Shown: positions 37,061 to 46,649, counted from the first letter of the stretch. The stretch: DNA of 64,000 nt from CAVRQM01 sp963756975 (GCA_963756975.1 CAVWPS010000002.1:1178001-1242000), one strand, 5' to 3'. Notes: generated from the letters alone by a model not told the origin. Numbers and translations: made by a program.

Positions 37061-37117
37061 CCTCGTGATTTGTCCGGCCGGATTGCGGCGAGGTGAAACA
37101 AGCGCGCTAAAGAGGCC
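37061..37117 (+). promoter_or_regulatory. SAM-II riboswitch upstream of metZ
   Basis: The layout matches the SAM-II (metA) aptamer. The P1 arms are CCTCG (37061-37065) and CGAGG (37089-37093). The conserved TGATTTG follows the first arm, TGAAACAAG follows the second, and GCTAAAGAGG (37106-37115) forms the 3' pseudoknot strand. It lies 89 bp before the metZ start. SAM-II elements repress methionine genes in alphaproteobacteria when S-adenosylmethionine is high. No strong terminator is seen, and the AAAGAGG strand could itself be the sequestered element. Confidence 0.88.
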
Positions 37118-37205
37118 CGTTTTCGCGACCCGTAAGTCATCGTCAGATGAAAGGGCGTGCGGCGGCATCCGACGGTCGGCTCCTGTCTCGCGCGAAGGAT
37201 CCACC

Positions 37206-38402
37206 ATGGCCGACATCGAACAGCCCGCCCCCTTCCACCCGGCAACGACCGCCCTGCACGGCGGCGTCGAGCGCACCGCGTTCGGCGAGACGTCCGAGGC
37301 GATGTTTCTCACGTCGGGCTACGTCTACGACAGCGCCGAACAGGCCGAGCAGACGTTCACCGGCGAGGCCAACCACTACCAGTACAGCCGGTTCGCCAAT
37401 CCCACCGTCACCGCGTTCGAGCGCCGGCTGGCCCTGATCGAGGGTGCGGAAGCGTGCCGCGCCACCGCGACCGGCATGGCGGCGGTCCACGGGGCGTTGC
37501 TGAGCCACCTCAAAACCGGCGATCGCCTGGTCGCCAGCCGGGCGCTGTTCGGCTCCTGCCACTGGATCGTCTCGACCCTGCTGCCGCGCTACGGCATCGA
37601 GACCGAGTTCGTCGACGGCGGCGACATGGCCGCGTGGCGGGCCGCGTTCGCGCGGCCGGCGGCGATGGTGCTGCTGGAAAGCCCGTCCAACCCGATCCTG
37701 GACGTGCTGGACATCCGGGCGATCTGCGACCTCGCGCACTCGGCCGGGGCGCTGGTGGTGTTCGACAACGTGTTCGCCTCCCCCGTGCTGCAGAAGCCGC
37801 TGACGCTCGGGGCCGATATCGTCGTCTATTCCGCGACCAAGCACATGGACGGCCAGGGCCGCGTGCTCGGCGGTGCCGTGCTCGGCCGCAAGGACTGGAT
37901 CGAGGGCACGCTGCAGCCGTTCATCCGCAACACCGGCCCGACGCTGTCGCCGTTCAACGCCTGGACCCTGCTGAAAGGTCTGGAGACGATGGCGCTGCGC
38001 GTCGATGCGGCGTCGCGCGGTGCGGCGGCGGTGGCGGACTTCCTGGCCGGCCGGCCGGAGGTGTCGTCCGTCCGCTATCCGGGCCGCGACGACCATCCGC
38101 AGCGCGCCCTGGCGAAGCGGCAGATGGACGGCGGCGGCACCCTGCTCGCGTTCGAACTGCACGGCGGCAAGCGGGCGGCGTTCGCGATGCTGAACGGGCT
38201 GCGGCTGATCGCGATCTCGAACAACCTCGGCGACAGCCGCAGCCTCGCGACCCACCCGGCCACCACGACGCACTTCAAGATCGGGGCGGAGGAGCGGGCG
38301 CGCCTCGGCATCGGCGACGGCGCGATCCGGCTGTCGGTCGGGCTCGAGGATCCCCGCGACCTGATCGCGGACCTGTCGCACGCGCTGGACGGCGTGTCGT
38401 GA
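37206..38402 (+). CDS. metZ: O-succinylhomoserine sulfhydrylase MetZ
   Basis: This 398-residue PLP enzyme of the Cys/Met metabolism family makes homocysteine from O-succinylhomoserine and sulfide. The PLP lysine is in YSATKHMDGQG, and the loop TYVYD-type start (SGYVYDSAEQAEQTF), YSRFANPT and ESPSNP agree with MetZ rather than MetB. The ATG at 37206 follows AAGGATCC; the open frame upstream runs through the riboswitch and tRNA and is not coding. The stop overlaps apaG as GTGA. Confidence 0.93.
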   Translation: MADIEQPAPFHPATTALHGGVERTAFGETSEAMFLTSGYVYDSAEQAEQTFTGEANHYQYSRFANPTVTAFERRLALIEGAEACRATATGMAAVHGALLSHLKTGDRLVASRALFGSCHWIVSTLLPRYGIETEFVDGGDMAAWRAAFARPAAMVLLESPSNPILDVLDIRAICDLAHSAGALVVFDNVFASPVLQKPLTLGADIVVYSATKHMDGQGRVLGGAVLGRKDWIEGTLQPFIRNTGPTLSPFNAWTLLKGLETMALRVDAASRGAAAVADFLAGRPEVSSVRYPGRDDHPQRALAKRQMDGGGTLLAFELHGGKRAAFAMLNGLRLIAISNNLGDSRSLATHPATTTHFKIGAEERARLGIGDGAIRLSVGLEDPRDLIADLSHALDGVS

Positions 38403-38788
38403 GCGACGCGCGCGGGGTGAGCGTCGAGGTCCGGACGCAGTTCCTGGACGACCAGTCGAACCCGATCCAGGGCCGCTACGTCTGGGCGTACCACATCACC
38501 ATCCACAACGCCGGCCGTCTGGTGGTGCAACTCCTGCGGCGGACGTGGGAGATCACCGACGCCACCGGCCGCACGCTGCGGGTCGAAGGCGAGGGCGTGA
38601 TCGGCGAGCAACCCGTGCTCGAGCCGGGCGAGACGTTCGAATACACGTCCGGCACCCCGCTCGAGACGCCGAGCGGGTTCATGGTCGGGCGCTACCATTT
38701 CATCGAAGTCGCGAGCGGCGACGCGTTCGACGTGCCGATCCCCGCGTTCAGCCTCGACAGCCCGCACGACACCGGGCTGCTGCACTGA
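38399..38788 (+). CDS. apaG: ApaG protein
   Basis: This 129-residue single-domain protein (ApaG/DUF525 immunoglobulin-like fold) has VRTQFLDDQSNP, YVWAYHITIHN, LRRTWEITDATG, GEGVIGEQPVLEPGE and YTSGTPLETPSGFM, which are hallmark segments. The family is linked to Co/Mg resistance phenotypes, and its biochemical role is unclear. The GTG start at 38399 overlaps the metZ stop; metZ-apaG adjacency is common in alphaproteobacteria. Confidence 0.93.
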   Translation: MSDARGVSVEVRTQFLDDQSNPIQGRYVWAYHITIHNAGRLVVQLLRRTWEITDATGRTLRVEGEGVIGEQPVLEPGETFEYTSGTPLETPSGFMVGRYHFIEVASGDAFDVPIPAFSLDSPHDTGLLH

Positions 38789-38835
38789 CCGAGGGCGCAT
38801 CTTTCGCGCGCGGCCGACCGCTCCATATCGGCGAC

Positions 38836-39465
38836 ATGGACATGCCGCTTCAAACGATTCCGGCCGACACCGAAACCGGCCGCCCCAGTCGCGCCGAGGC
38901 GGAGGCGGCCGTACGGACGCTCCTCCGCTGGGCGTGCGACGACCCGGACCGCGAGGGGCTGCGCGACACGCCGGCGCGGGTGGTGCGGAGTTACGAGGAA
39001 TTCTTCGCGGGCTATGCGATCGACCCGGTGGCGCTGCTCGAGCGCACGTTCGAGGAGGTCGAGGGCTACGACGAGATCGTGCTGCTGCGCGACATCCGGC
39101 TCGAGAGCACCTGCGAGCACCACATGGTGCCGATCATCGGCCGGGTGCACGTCGCCTACCTGCCGAACCGGCGGGTGGTCGGCATCAGCAAGCTCGCGCG
39201 CGTGGTCGACGCCTACGGCAAGCGGCTGCAGATCCAGGAGAAGCTGACCGCCCAGATCGCGGCCACGATCGACAGCGTGCTGAAGCCGAAAGGGGTCGCG
39301 GTCATCATCGAGGCCGGACACCAGTGCATGACCACGCGCGGCGTGCACAAGCCCGGCGTGTCGATGGTCACGAGCAAGATGCTGGGCGCGTTCCGCAACA
39401 ACGCCGACACGCGGCGCGAGTTGATGGCGATGATCCCGCAGCCGACCTCACGCGGCTTCGACTGA
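38836..39465 (+). CDS. folE: GTP cyclohydrolase I
   Basis: This 209-residue enzyme opens GTP to 7,8-dihydroneopterin triphosphate, the first step of folate synthesis. Zinc and catalytic residues are in STCEHHMVP and GHQCMTTRG. The ISKLARVVD and RLQIQEKLT segments and the length are typical. The ATG at 38836 is chosen over others because it begins the conserved region plus a short tail. The 3' end overlaps the convergent EamA gene by 18 bp. Confidence 0.94.
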   Translation: MDMPLQTIPADTETGRPSRAEAEAAVRTLLRWACDDPDREGLRDTPARVVRSYEEFFAGYAIDPVALLERTFEEVEGYDEIVLLRDIRLESTCEHHMVPIIGRVHVAYLPNRRVVGISKLARVVDAYGKRLQIQEKLTAQIAATIDSVLKPKGVAVIIEAGHQCMTTRGVHKPGVSMVTSKMLGAFRNNADTRRELMAMIPQPTSRGFD

Positions 39466-40410
39466 CCGTTTGCGGGCGAGCCGCAACAGGCGGCCGTCGA
39501 TGCACGCGAGCCCGGCCCCGATCGTCACCATGCCGGCGACCGCCCGCGGACCGATCGGCTCATCGAGCAGCACCGCGCCGAACACGATCGCCGAGACCGG
39601 AACGAGGAAGGTGACCAGCGACAGATTGGTCGCGCCCGCCCGCTCCAGGATGCGGAAGAACAGCACGAACGCGAGCCCGGTCGCGAGCAGACCGAGCGTC
39701 AGCACCGCGATCACGCCGTCACGGTCGAGCGGCGGCCAGGTGGACGGCGGATCGACGATCAGCATCAGCGGCACCGCGATCACGCTGGCCGCGACCAGTT
39801 GCCCGACCGCGAGCCGGCGCGGGCCGAGGTGGCCGAGCGTGCGCCCGAACGGCAGCGCGAACCCGTAACAGATCGCGGCGGCGAGGCAGGCGAGCTGGCC
39901 CCAGACATCCTGCCCGACCAGTGCGGCCGGCCCGACCAGGATCGCGACGCCCAGGAAGCCGCAGCCGATGCCCAAGATGCGGTTCGGGGTGAACCGTTCG
40001 GTCCGCAGCACGAGGCCGGTGACGAGCAGGGTGAAGATCGGCGTCATCGCGTTCAGGATCGCCGCCGTGCCGCCGGAGATGCGCTGCTCGGCCCAGGCGA
40101 ACAGCAAGTAGGGCAGGATGTTGTTGCCGAGCGCGAACAACAGCAATCGGGGCCAGTCGCGGCGCGCGATCCGCAAATCGGTGCCCTGGACGGCGAACAG
40201 CACGATGACGAACGCGGCCCCGAGCACGATTCGCGCCGCGACGGTGACGGTGGGCGGCAGGTGTTCGAGCGCGAGCTGCCGGTAGGATGGGAACGAGCCG
40301 CCCCAGAGGAGCGAGAGGGCGACCAGCATGACCCAGACGGCTTGGGTGATGGGCTGCGGCTTTTGGGTCGGCATGGGCGGGGTTGTGGGCCGGAACGGCG
40401 GGCGGGTCAT
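39448..40410 (-). CDS. EamA/DMT-family transporter
   Basis: This 320-residue protein has ten predicted helices in two EamA repeats. The first repeat starts with LLWGGSFPSYRQLAL and the second with LAAAICYGFALPFGR; the family-typical helix 9 segment VTFLVPVSAIVFGAVLLDEPIG is present in part. It probably exports small metabolites, with the substrate unknown. An ATG at 40374 is an alternative start. It overlaps folE at its 3' end. Confidence 0.88.
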   Translation of the reverse strand: MTRPPFRPTTPPMPTQKPQPITQAVWVMLVALSLLWGGSFPSYRQLALEHLPPTVTVAARIVLGAAFVIVLFAVQGTDLRIARRDWPRLLLFALGNNILPYLLFAWAEQRISGGTAAILNAMTPIFTLLVTGLVLRTERFTPNRILGIGCGFLGVAILVGPAALVGQDVWGQLACLAAAICYGFALPFGRTLGHLGPRRLAVGQLVAASVIAVPLMLIVDPPSTWPPLDRDGVIAVLTLGLLATGLAFVLFFRILERAGATNLSLVTFLVPVSAIVFGAVLLDEPIGPRAVAGMVTIGAGLACIDGRLLRLARKRSVEAA

Positions 40411-40435
40411 CCCGGTTGTTGCGGTCGCACCGAGG

Positions 40436-41920
40436 TTAGCGGGCGATCGCCACCGCCCGGTTCGGCGCGAGCGCCGACACCGCCACGCCGACGACGACGT
40501 TCACCAGCAACGCCAGCAGCCCCGTGAACACCTTGATGTCCGGCGTGAGCGCGTGCAGCGGCTTGAAGCCGTCATAGGCGATCAGCACGGTCCCGAGCGC
40601 CATGCCGGCGGCCCACCCGGCGAACAGCCCCACGCCCGACAGGCGCGTCAGGCCCGGGATGCGGAACAGGCCGAACACCACGGCCGGGAACGTCTGCAGG
40701 ATCCACAGCCCGCCGAGCAGTTGCAGGTCGAGCGCGAAATCGACCGGGATCAGCAGGATGACCAGCAACGCGCCCACCTTCACCACCAGGCTGGTGAGCT
40801 TGGCCACGTTCGCCTCGCCGGCCGGGGTGACGGCCGGATCGACATACGCCTTCCAGAAATTGCGGGTGAACAGGTTGGCCGCACCGATCGACATCACCGC
40901 CGCCGGCACCAACGCGCCGACCGCGATGGCGGCGTACGCGAAGCCCGCGAACCAGCCGGGGAACATTGCGGCGAACAGGGCGGGCACCGCGTCGTTCTTG
41001 TCCGCCACGTGCACGCCCGCCGCGTGCGCCATGTAGCCGAGCAGCGCGATCAGGCCGAGCAGCAGCGTGTAGACCGGCAGCAGCACCGCGTTCTTGCGGA
41101 TCGTGTTGGCCGATTGCGCGGCGAACACGCCGGTCAGCGTGTGCGGGTACATGAACGCGGCCATCGCCGAACCGAGTGCGAGGGTCGCGTACGGCAGCAT
41201 CCCGCTCGGGGCCAGCAGCAGGCCGCCGCCCTTGTTGGCGGCGGCGAAATCGGCGGCGGCGGCGTCGAACATGTGGCCGTAGCCGCCGAGCTTAGTGGGC
41301 ACGATCACGACGGCCGCCAGCACGACGATGTAGATCATCGCGTCCTTCACGAACGCGATCAGAGCGGGTGCGCGCAGGCCGGACGCGTAGGTGAACACGG
41401 CCAGGATGACGAACGCGATGCCGAGCGACAGTTCGCCCGGCAGGCCGAGCGCCTTGATGACGACGCCCATGCCGACGAGCTGCAGCGCGATATACGGCAT
41501 CGTCGCCAGCACGCCCGTGACCGCGACGGCGAGTTCGAGCGGGCGCGACGACCAGCGGGCGAACACGACGTCGCCGGCGGTGACGTGCCCCGCCCGCGCG
41601 GCGACCGTCCACAGGCGCGGCATGATGGCGAACACGATCGGATAGACGATGATCGTGTACGGCAGCGCGAAGAAGCCGGCGGCCCCCACGGCGTAGACCG
41701 CGGCCGGGACGGCGATGACGGTGTAGGCGGTGTAGAAATCGCCGCCGACCAGGAACCACGTGATCCAGGTGCCGAACTGGCGCCCGCCGAGGCCCCACTC
41801 GTCGATATGGGCCAGCGTCTTCGGCCGCCGCCAGCGCGCGGCGACGAAGCCGAGCACGGCGACCAGGACGAAGACGGCGACGAAGACGATCAGCGCGGGC
41901 ACGTCCGTCACACCGCTCAT
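40436..41920 (-). CDS. Sodium:solute symporter, MctP-like
   Basis: This 494-residue membrane protein has about thirteen helices in the SSS fold. Recognisable segments are WGLGGRQFGTWITWFLVGGDFYTAYT split across helix 2, RWSSRPLEL, and GALVPAAVMSIGAANLFTRN. It resembles MctP-type monocarboxylate permeases of alphaproteobacteria. The start overlaps the DUF3311 gene stop as ATGA. That pairing with a small DUF3311 protein is usual for this transporter subgroup. Confidence 0.87.
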   Translation of the reverse strand: MSGVTDVPALIVFVAVFVLVAVLGFVAARWRRPKTLAHIDEWGLGGRQFGTWITWFLVGGDFYTAYTVIAVPAAVYAVGAAGFFALPYTIIVYPIVFAIMPRLWTVAARAGHVTAGDVVFARWSSRPLELAVAVTGVLATMPYIALQLVGMGVVIKALGLPGELSLGIAFVILAVFTYASGLRAPALIAFVKDAMIYIVVLAAVVIVPTKLGGYGHMFDAAAADFAAANKGGGLLLAPSGMLPYATLALGSAMAAFMYPHTLTGVFAAQSANTIRKNAVLLPVYTLLLGLIALLGYMAHAAGVHVADKNDAVPALFAAMFPGWFAGFAYAAIAVGALVPAAVMSIGAANLFTRNFWKAYVDPAVTPAGEANVAKLTSLVVKVGALLVILLIPVDFALDLQLLGGLWILQTFPAVVFGLFRIPGLTRLSGVGLFAGWAAGMALGTVLIAYDGFKPLHALTPDIKVFTGLLALLVNVVVGVAVSALAPNRAVAIAR

Positions 41921-42090
41921 GGCGCGTCACCGCGCGACCGGTAGGCGAGCCAGGAGATCAGCATCGACGCCGGCACCCAGGCGAGCTGGTACCAGTAGAA
42001 GAACGGGAACCCGAACAATGCTGGTTCGGTGCGGTTGTAGAACGGCACCCACAGCAGGCCCACGAAGGGCAGCAACAGCAACCAGCGCAT
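41917..42090 (-). CDS. DUF3311 family small membrane protein
   Basis: This 57-residue protein has two predicted helices and the DUF3311 pattern (LLPFVGLLWVPFYNR, then GFPFFYWYQLAWV). It is nearly always encoded just before an SSS transporter and is thought to be an accessory subunit. The ATG at 42090 is preferred to one 27 bases upstream because it begins directly with the first helix. It is coupled to the transporter by an ATGA overlap. Confidence 0.85.
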   Translation of the reverse strand: MRWLLLLPFVGLLWVPFYNRTEPALFGFPFFYWYQLAWVPASMLISWLAYRSRGDAP

Positions 42091-42165
42091 TTTTTCTCGG
42101 CCCCCGTACGGCTGCAAGCAAGCCGTCTGGATGAAGGGGCGTCAACCGTCCTTACTGCGCGATAT

Positions 42166-43872
42166 TCAGTGGGCCGCGTGCAGCCGTCCGTAGACCCCGC
42201 CCGACGCCAGCAACGTCTCGTGGGCACCCTGTTCGACGATGCCGCCCGCGTCCACGACCACGATCCGGTCGGCGTCGCGGATCGTCGCCAGCCGGTGCGC
42301 GATCACCAGCGTGGTGCGCCCGCGCGACAGCTCGGCCAGGGCGCGCTGGACGGCACGCTCGGTCTCGGTGTCGAGCGCGCTGGTCGCTTCGTCCAAGATC
42401 AGGATCGGCGGGTTCTTCAGGAACATGCGCGCGATCGCGAGCCGCTGCTTCTGCCCGCCCGAGAGCTTGACCCCGCGCTCGCCGACGACCGTGTCGAGGC
42501 CCTGCGGCAGATCGGCGATGACGTCGGCCAGTTGCGCCCGCCGCGCCGCCTCCATCACGTCGGCCTCCGACGCGCCGAGCCGGCCATACAGGATGTTGTC
42601 GCGGACGGAGCCGCCGAACAGGAACACGTCCTGCTGCACGATGCCGATCTGCCCGCGCAGGGAGGCCAGCGTCATGCCGCGGATATCCTGGCCGTCGATC
42701 GTGATCCTGCCCGCGGTCACGTCGTAGAACCGGGGCAGCAGCGCGCATAGCGTCGTCTTGCCGGCACCGGACGGGCCGACGAAGGCGACCGTCTCACCGG
42801 CGCCGATCGCGATATTCACGTCGCGCAGCACCGAGCGCCCGTCGCCGTAGCCGAAGCCGACGCCCTCGAACCGGATGTCCCCGCGCAACTGGCCCACATC
42901 GACGGCACCGGGGGCGTCGAAGATGTCGGGCTCGATGTCGAGCAATTCGCTGTAGCGCTTAAATCCGGCGATGCCCTTCGGGTACGTCTCGAGCACGCCG
43001 TTGATCTTGTCCACGGGGCGGAGGAACACGCCGACCAGCAGCAGGAAGCTCACGAACCCGCCCTCGCTGAGCTGCCCCTGCAGCACGAACCAGGTGCCGG
43101 CGACCATCACGACAAGCTGCGTCAGCCGCATGCCGAGGTAGGTGATGGAGCTGGACGCCGCCATCAGCCGGTAGGCGGCGAGCTTGGTGCTGCGGTAGGC
43201 CGCGTTGTCGACCGCGAACAGGGCGCGCTCGTGATCCTCGCGCGCGAACGCCTGCACGACGCGGATGCCGCCGACATTCTCCTCGATCCGCGCGTTGAAC
43301 GCGCCGACCTGCCGGAACAGGGCGCGGAAGTTGCGCGTCATGCGGTTGCCGTAGCGCGAGCTGAGCACGGTCACGACCGGGGTGATGACGGTGGTCAGCA
43401 GCGCGAGCCGCCAGTTCACGACGAACATCAGGGCGAACGCGCCGATGAACGTCATCACCGCGATGAACAGATCCTCTGGGCCGTGATGGGCGACCTCCCC
43501 CACATCCTCCAGATCTTTCGTGACGTGGGTGATCAGGTTGCCGGTCTTGCTGTTGTCGTAGAACGAGAACGACAGCTTCTGCAGGTGGTCGAACGCCCGG
43601 CGGCGCATCTCCGTCTCGATGTTGATGCCGAGCAGGTGGCCCCAGTAGACGACCGTCGCGGTCAGGGCGGTGTTGAGCAGGTAGACCGCGAGCAGGCCGG
43701 CCGAGGCGAGCAGGATGAGCGAGAAGTCGCGCCCGGGCAGGAGCTGGTCCACGAACGCGCGGACCGCCATCGGGAAGCCGAGTTCGAGCAGGCCGGACAG
43801 GACGGCGCACCCGAAATCGAGCGCGAACAGCGTCCGGTGCGGGCGGTAATAGGCGAAGAAGCTGCGGAGCAT
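42166..43872 (-). CDS. ABC exporter, fused permease and ATPase
   Basis: This is a 568-residue half-transporter. The membrane domain of six helices (about residues 1-310) includes FSFYDNSKTGNLITHVT, typical of MsbA-like exporters. The ATPase domain has GPSGAGKTT, signature LSGGQKQR, Walker B LILDEATSA and a conserved switch His in IAHRLATI. It probably works as a homodimer exporting lipid or drug-like compounds. A GTG at 43881 is another possible start. No partner protein gene is adjacent. Confidence 0.9.
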   Translation of the reverse strand: MLRSFFAYYRPHRTLFALDFGCAVLSGLLELGFPMAVRAFVDQLLPGRDFSLILLASAGLLAVYLLNTALTATVVYWGHLLGINIETEMRRRAFDHLQKLSFSFYDNSKTGNLITHVTKDLEDVGEVAHHGPEDLFIAVMTFIGAFALMFVVNWRLALLTTVITPVVTVLSSRYGNRMTRNFRALFRQVGAFNARIEENVGGIRVVQAFAREDHERALFAVDNAAYRSTKLAAYRLMAASSSITYLGMRLTQLVVMVAGTWFVLQGQLSEGGFVSFLLLVGVFLRPVDKINGVLETYPKGIAGFKRYSELLDIEPDIFDAPGAVDVGQLRGDIRFEGVGFGYGDGRSVLRDVNIAIGAGETVAFVGPSGAGKTTLCALLPRFYDVTAGRITIDGQDIRGMTLASLRGQIGIVQQDVFLFGGSVRDNILYGRLGASEADVMEAARRAQLADVIADLPQGLDTVVGERGVKLSGGQKQRLAIARMFLKNPPILILDEATSALDTETERAVQRALAELSRGRTTLVIAHRLATIRDADRIVVVDAGGIVEQGAHETLLASGGVYGRLHAAH

Positions 43873-43935
43873 GCCGTCCACGTAAGGCCGCGAACCCGCG
43901 ACGCCAAGCGACGTTCCTGCAATGAACGGAACCGG

Positions 43936-44550
43936 ATGGCCCGCGTGAAACACCGCCTGCTCGTGACCCTGATCACCGCGACCGCCCTGTTCGGGACGAC
44001 GCTCCCGGCCCGCGCCGATAATCCGATGGGCTATAAAATGCTGACCGAGCGGCAGGCGCGGCAGATGCCGAGGGCCGGCGGCGTGCTCGGCATCCAGGTC
44101 GAGCGGTCGGCGGAAATCCAGGATAGCGGCCTGAAGTTTCAGGTGGTGCGGGTGACCGTCGTCCACCCCGGCTCGCCCGGGGCGCAGGCCGGCATCCAGG
44201 CGGGCGACCAGATCATCGCGGTCAACGGGCAGGTGTTCGAGGACGCGGACGCGTTCGCCGGGCTGATCGGGTCGATGCAGCCGGGCAGCCGTGCCGTCAT
44301 CGACTACATCCCGCAGGGCGGCGGGCCGGCGCAGGCGCAGCGGGTCACGGCGACGCTCGGCGGCCGGGGCGGCTCCCCGCAGTATGGGCAAGAACAGCAG
44401 CAGCGTCCGGGCCTGACCACGGGCGAGAAAGTCGCGATCGGCGTCGGCGCGGCCGCGTTGCTCGGCTGCTACGAACTCGGCTGCTTCAACCACCGCACGC
44501 CGCAGCCCACGTACCAGCCGGGCGTGCCGCAACAGCAGCAGCAGCGCTAG
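43936..44550 (+). CDS. Secreted PDZ-domain protein
   Basis: This 204-residue protein has a signal peptide (MARVKHRLLVTLITATALFG... cleaving near ARA), then a PDZ domain of about 95 residues with GGVLGIQ as carboxylate-loop region and GSPGAQAGIQAGDQIIAVNG. A hydrophobic Gly/Ala segment with two Cys (LLGCYELGCFN) and a Gln/Pro tail follow. No protease domain is present, so it probably acts as a scaffold or partner-binding protein in the periplasm. It is divergent from the ABC exporter across 63 bp and 2 bp from the next small gene. Confidence 0.8.
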   Translation: MARVKHRLLVTLITATALFGTTLPARADNPMGYKMLTERQARQMPRAGGVLGIQVERSAEIQDSGLKFQVVRVTVVHPGSPGAQAGIQAGDQIIAVNGQVFEDADAFAGLIGSMQPGSRAVIDYIPQGGGPAQAQRVTATLGGRGGSPQYGQEQQQRPGLTTGEKVAIGVGAAALLGCYELGCFNHRTPQPTYQPGVPQQQQQR

Positions 44551-44552
44551 AA

Positions 44553-44813
44553 ATGGCGTTGCTCGGCCACTTCAAGGACATGGCCGACCGGAAGGCGGCC
44601 ATCGATCCGGGACAGGCGTTGCGGCTCGACATCGTGCTCGTCTCCGGCGGGACCTGCACGGGCGGCCTCGTGTCCATCTTCGACGACGGCCTGTCGGTGA
44701 TGGACGGCAACCGGATTTCCTACATTCCGCTGACCGGCATGGCCTCGCTGTCGTTCGACGGACCCGTGTTCGCGCCCGAGCCGCCGCCGGACGAGGGCGG
44801 GAAGGGTAAATAA
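44553..44813 (+). CDS. Small protein of unknown function
   Basis: This predicted 86-residue soluble protein has two short beta-rich segments (LDIVLVSGGTCTGGLVSI and GLSVMDGNRISYIPL) and an acidic Pro-rich tail. The layout resembles an Sm-like or SH3-like small barrel, but I cannot assign a family. It begins 2 bp after the PDZ gene, implying cotranscription. Confidence 0.6.
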   Translation: MALLGHFKDMADRKAAIDPGQALRLDIVLVSGGTCTGGLVSIFDDGLSVMDGNRISYIPLTGMASLSFDGPVFAPEPPPDEGGKGK

Positions 44814-44850
44814 TTTTGCGCGACCGACCGTGCGCGGCTAGACGGTCCGG

Positions 44851-45630
44851 ATGGACGACACCGCACTCCTGAACCTCGCCGCCGACCTCGCCCGACAGGC
44901 GGGTGCGGTAATCCTCGCCGTCAGGGCGCGGGGGTTCGAGACGGAGTCGAAGGCGGATCTTTCGCCCGTGACCGAGGCCGACCGCGCCGCCGAGGCGCTG
45001 ATCGTCGCCGGGCTGCGGCGGGCGGCACCGGACATTCCGGTGGTCGCCGAGGAAGAGATCGCAGGCGGCCACGTGCCCGACCGCGCGGACAGTTTCTGGC
45101 TGGTCGACCCGCTGGACGGGACGCGGGAATACGCGGCGGGGCGGGACGATTTCGCGGTCTGCATCGGCTACGTCCGCGACGGCAAGGTATTGCTCGGCGT
45201 CGTCGGCGTGCCCGCGCAGGGCGAGCTGTTCGGCGGCATTGTGGGCCGTGGCGCGTGGAAGCGAACCGGCAGCGGCGAGCAGTCGATCGTCTGCCGGAAG
45301 ACGCCGGCGGCCGGTGCGGACGTGATCGCGTCGCGCAGCTTCGTCACCGACCCGCGCACGGCGAGCTTCCTCGCGGGCCACACCGTGGCCAGCGTGCTGC
45401 ACGTCGGCAGCGCGCTGAAATTCTGCCGGGTCGCGGAGGGGAAGGCCGATCTCTACCCGCGCCTCGGCCGGACGATGGAATGGGACACCTGCGCCCCGCA
45501 AGCCGTGGTGGAGGCGGCGGGCGGGTCGGTGCGGCCGGTCGATGCCGAGGGCCGGGTGTCGGCGTCCGGCCTGCTCTACGCCAAGGCCGGCTGGGAAAAC
45601 CCGTCCTTCCTCTGCGCGGGCCTCGGTTGA
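44851..45630 (+). CDS. cysQ: 3'(2'),5'-bisphosphate nucleotidase CysQ
   Basis: This 259-residue protein of the inositol monophosphatase fold hydrolyses PAP to AMP in sulfur assimilation. Metal ligands lie in VAEEEI, DPLDGTREY (the CysQ form of the DPxDGT motif) and MEWDTCAPQAVVEAAGG. The length is typical. The stop overlaps the TTG start of the next gene (TTGA). Confidence 0.92.
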   Translation: MDDTALLNLAADLARQAGAVILAVRARGFETESKADLSPVTEADRAAEALIVAGLRRAAPDIPVVAEEEIAGGHVPDRADSFWLVDPLDGTREYAAGRDDFAVCIGYVRDGKVLLGVVGVPAQGELFGGIVGRGAWKRTGSGEQSIVCRKTPAAGADVIASRSFVTDPRTASFLAGHTVASVLHVGSALKFCRVAEGKADLYPRLGRTMEWDTCAPQAVVEAAGGSVRPVDAEGRVSASGLLYAKAGWENPSFLCAGLG

Positions 45631-46593
45631 CCGAAACGCTCCCCGCCGATCCGGCGGGGATTTTTAGGGCCGCGGCACTGATTCGGGCCGGCGAATTGGT
45701 CGCCTTCCCGACCGAGACGGTCTACGGGCTCGGTGCCGACGCGACCCGTCCCCGCGCCGTGGCCGCGATCTTCGACGCCAAGGGCCGGCCGCATTTCAAT
45801 CCGCTGATCGTGCATTTCACCGACGCCGAGGCGGCCTGGGCGGAGGTCGTGGCGAACGACATGGCCCGCGCGCTGGCCGCCGCGTTCTGGCCGGGGCCGC
45901 TGACGTTGGTGCTGCCCCGAAAAGTCACGAGCCGGGTGGCGCTGCTGGCCGGTGCCGGTCTGGACACGCTGGCCGTGCGCGTGCCGGCGCACCCGGTCGC
46001 CCAAGCGCTGCTGATGGAGGCGGGCGTGCCGGTCGCGGCGCCGTCGGCCAACCGCTCCGGGCAGGTCAGCCCGACCCGGGCGGCTCACGTTCTGGACGGT
46101 CTGGGCGGACGGATCGCGGCGGTGATCGACGGCGGCGCGTGCCCCGTCGGTGTCGAGTTCGAGCGTGCTCGACCTGACGGGCGAGCGGCCGCTGCTGCTC
46201 CGGCCCGGCGGCGTCACGGTCAGCGCGATCGAAGCCCTGACCGGCCCGATCGGGCGCGGCATCCCGCACGCGGCGGCCGAGGCGGCGCGGACGTTCCGCT
46301 CGCCCGGCCTGATGGTCAGCCATTACGCGCCGACGCTTCCGGTGCGGCTCGACGCGACCGAGGTGGCCGGCGACGAGGCGCTGCTCGCCTTCGGGCCGCC
46401 GCTCGACGGGGCCGGGATCGTGTTTCAGCTGAGTGCCGGGGGCGATTTGGCCGAGGCCGCGTCGCGACTGTTCGAGGGGCTGCGGGCGCTGGACGGTTCG
46501 GGGATGCGCGCCATCGCCGCGATGACAATCCCGGCGCGCGGGCTCGGCGAGGCGATCGCGGACCGTCTCGCGCGGGCCGCCGCACCCCGCTAG
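45627..46593 (+). CDS. Threonylcarbamoyl-AMP synthase (Sua5/TsaC), one apparent frameshift
   Basis: The protein makes threonylcarbamoyl-AMP for the t6A modification of ANN-decoding tRNAs. The YrdC domain shows FPTETVYGLGADA, KGRPHFNPL, FWPGPLTLVLP and APSANRSGQVSPT; a C-terminal Sua5 domain follows with SPGLMVSHYAPTLP. The frame breaks at the TT of 46158-46159; dropping one T gives GVESSVLDLTGERPLLLRPG and a 321-residue protein of normal size. The TTG start overlaps cysQ. Confidence 0.9.
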
Positions 46594-46649
46594 CGCAACC
46601 CCGGCGGGGTTCGGACGCTGCGATCGTCACAACCTTCGAGGCATCGATC

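Noticed and set aside
37147..37437. Leader peptide ORF between the SAM-II element and metZ
   Set aside because: The frame starting at 37147 continues across metZ as a shadow, lacks a good ribosome binding site and has no Met-rich run.
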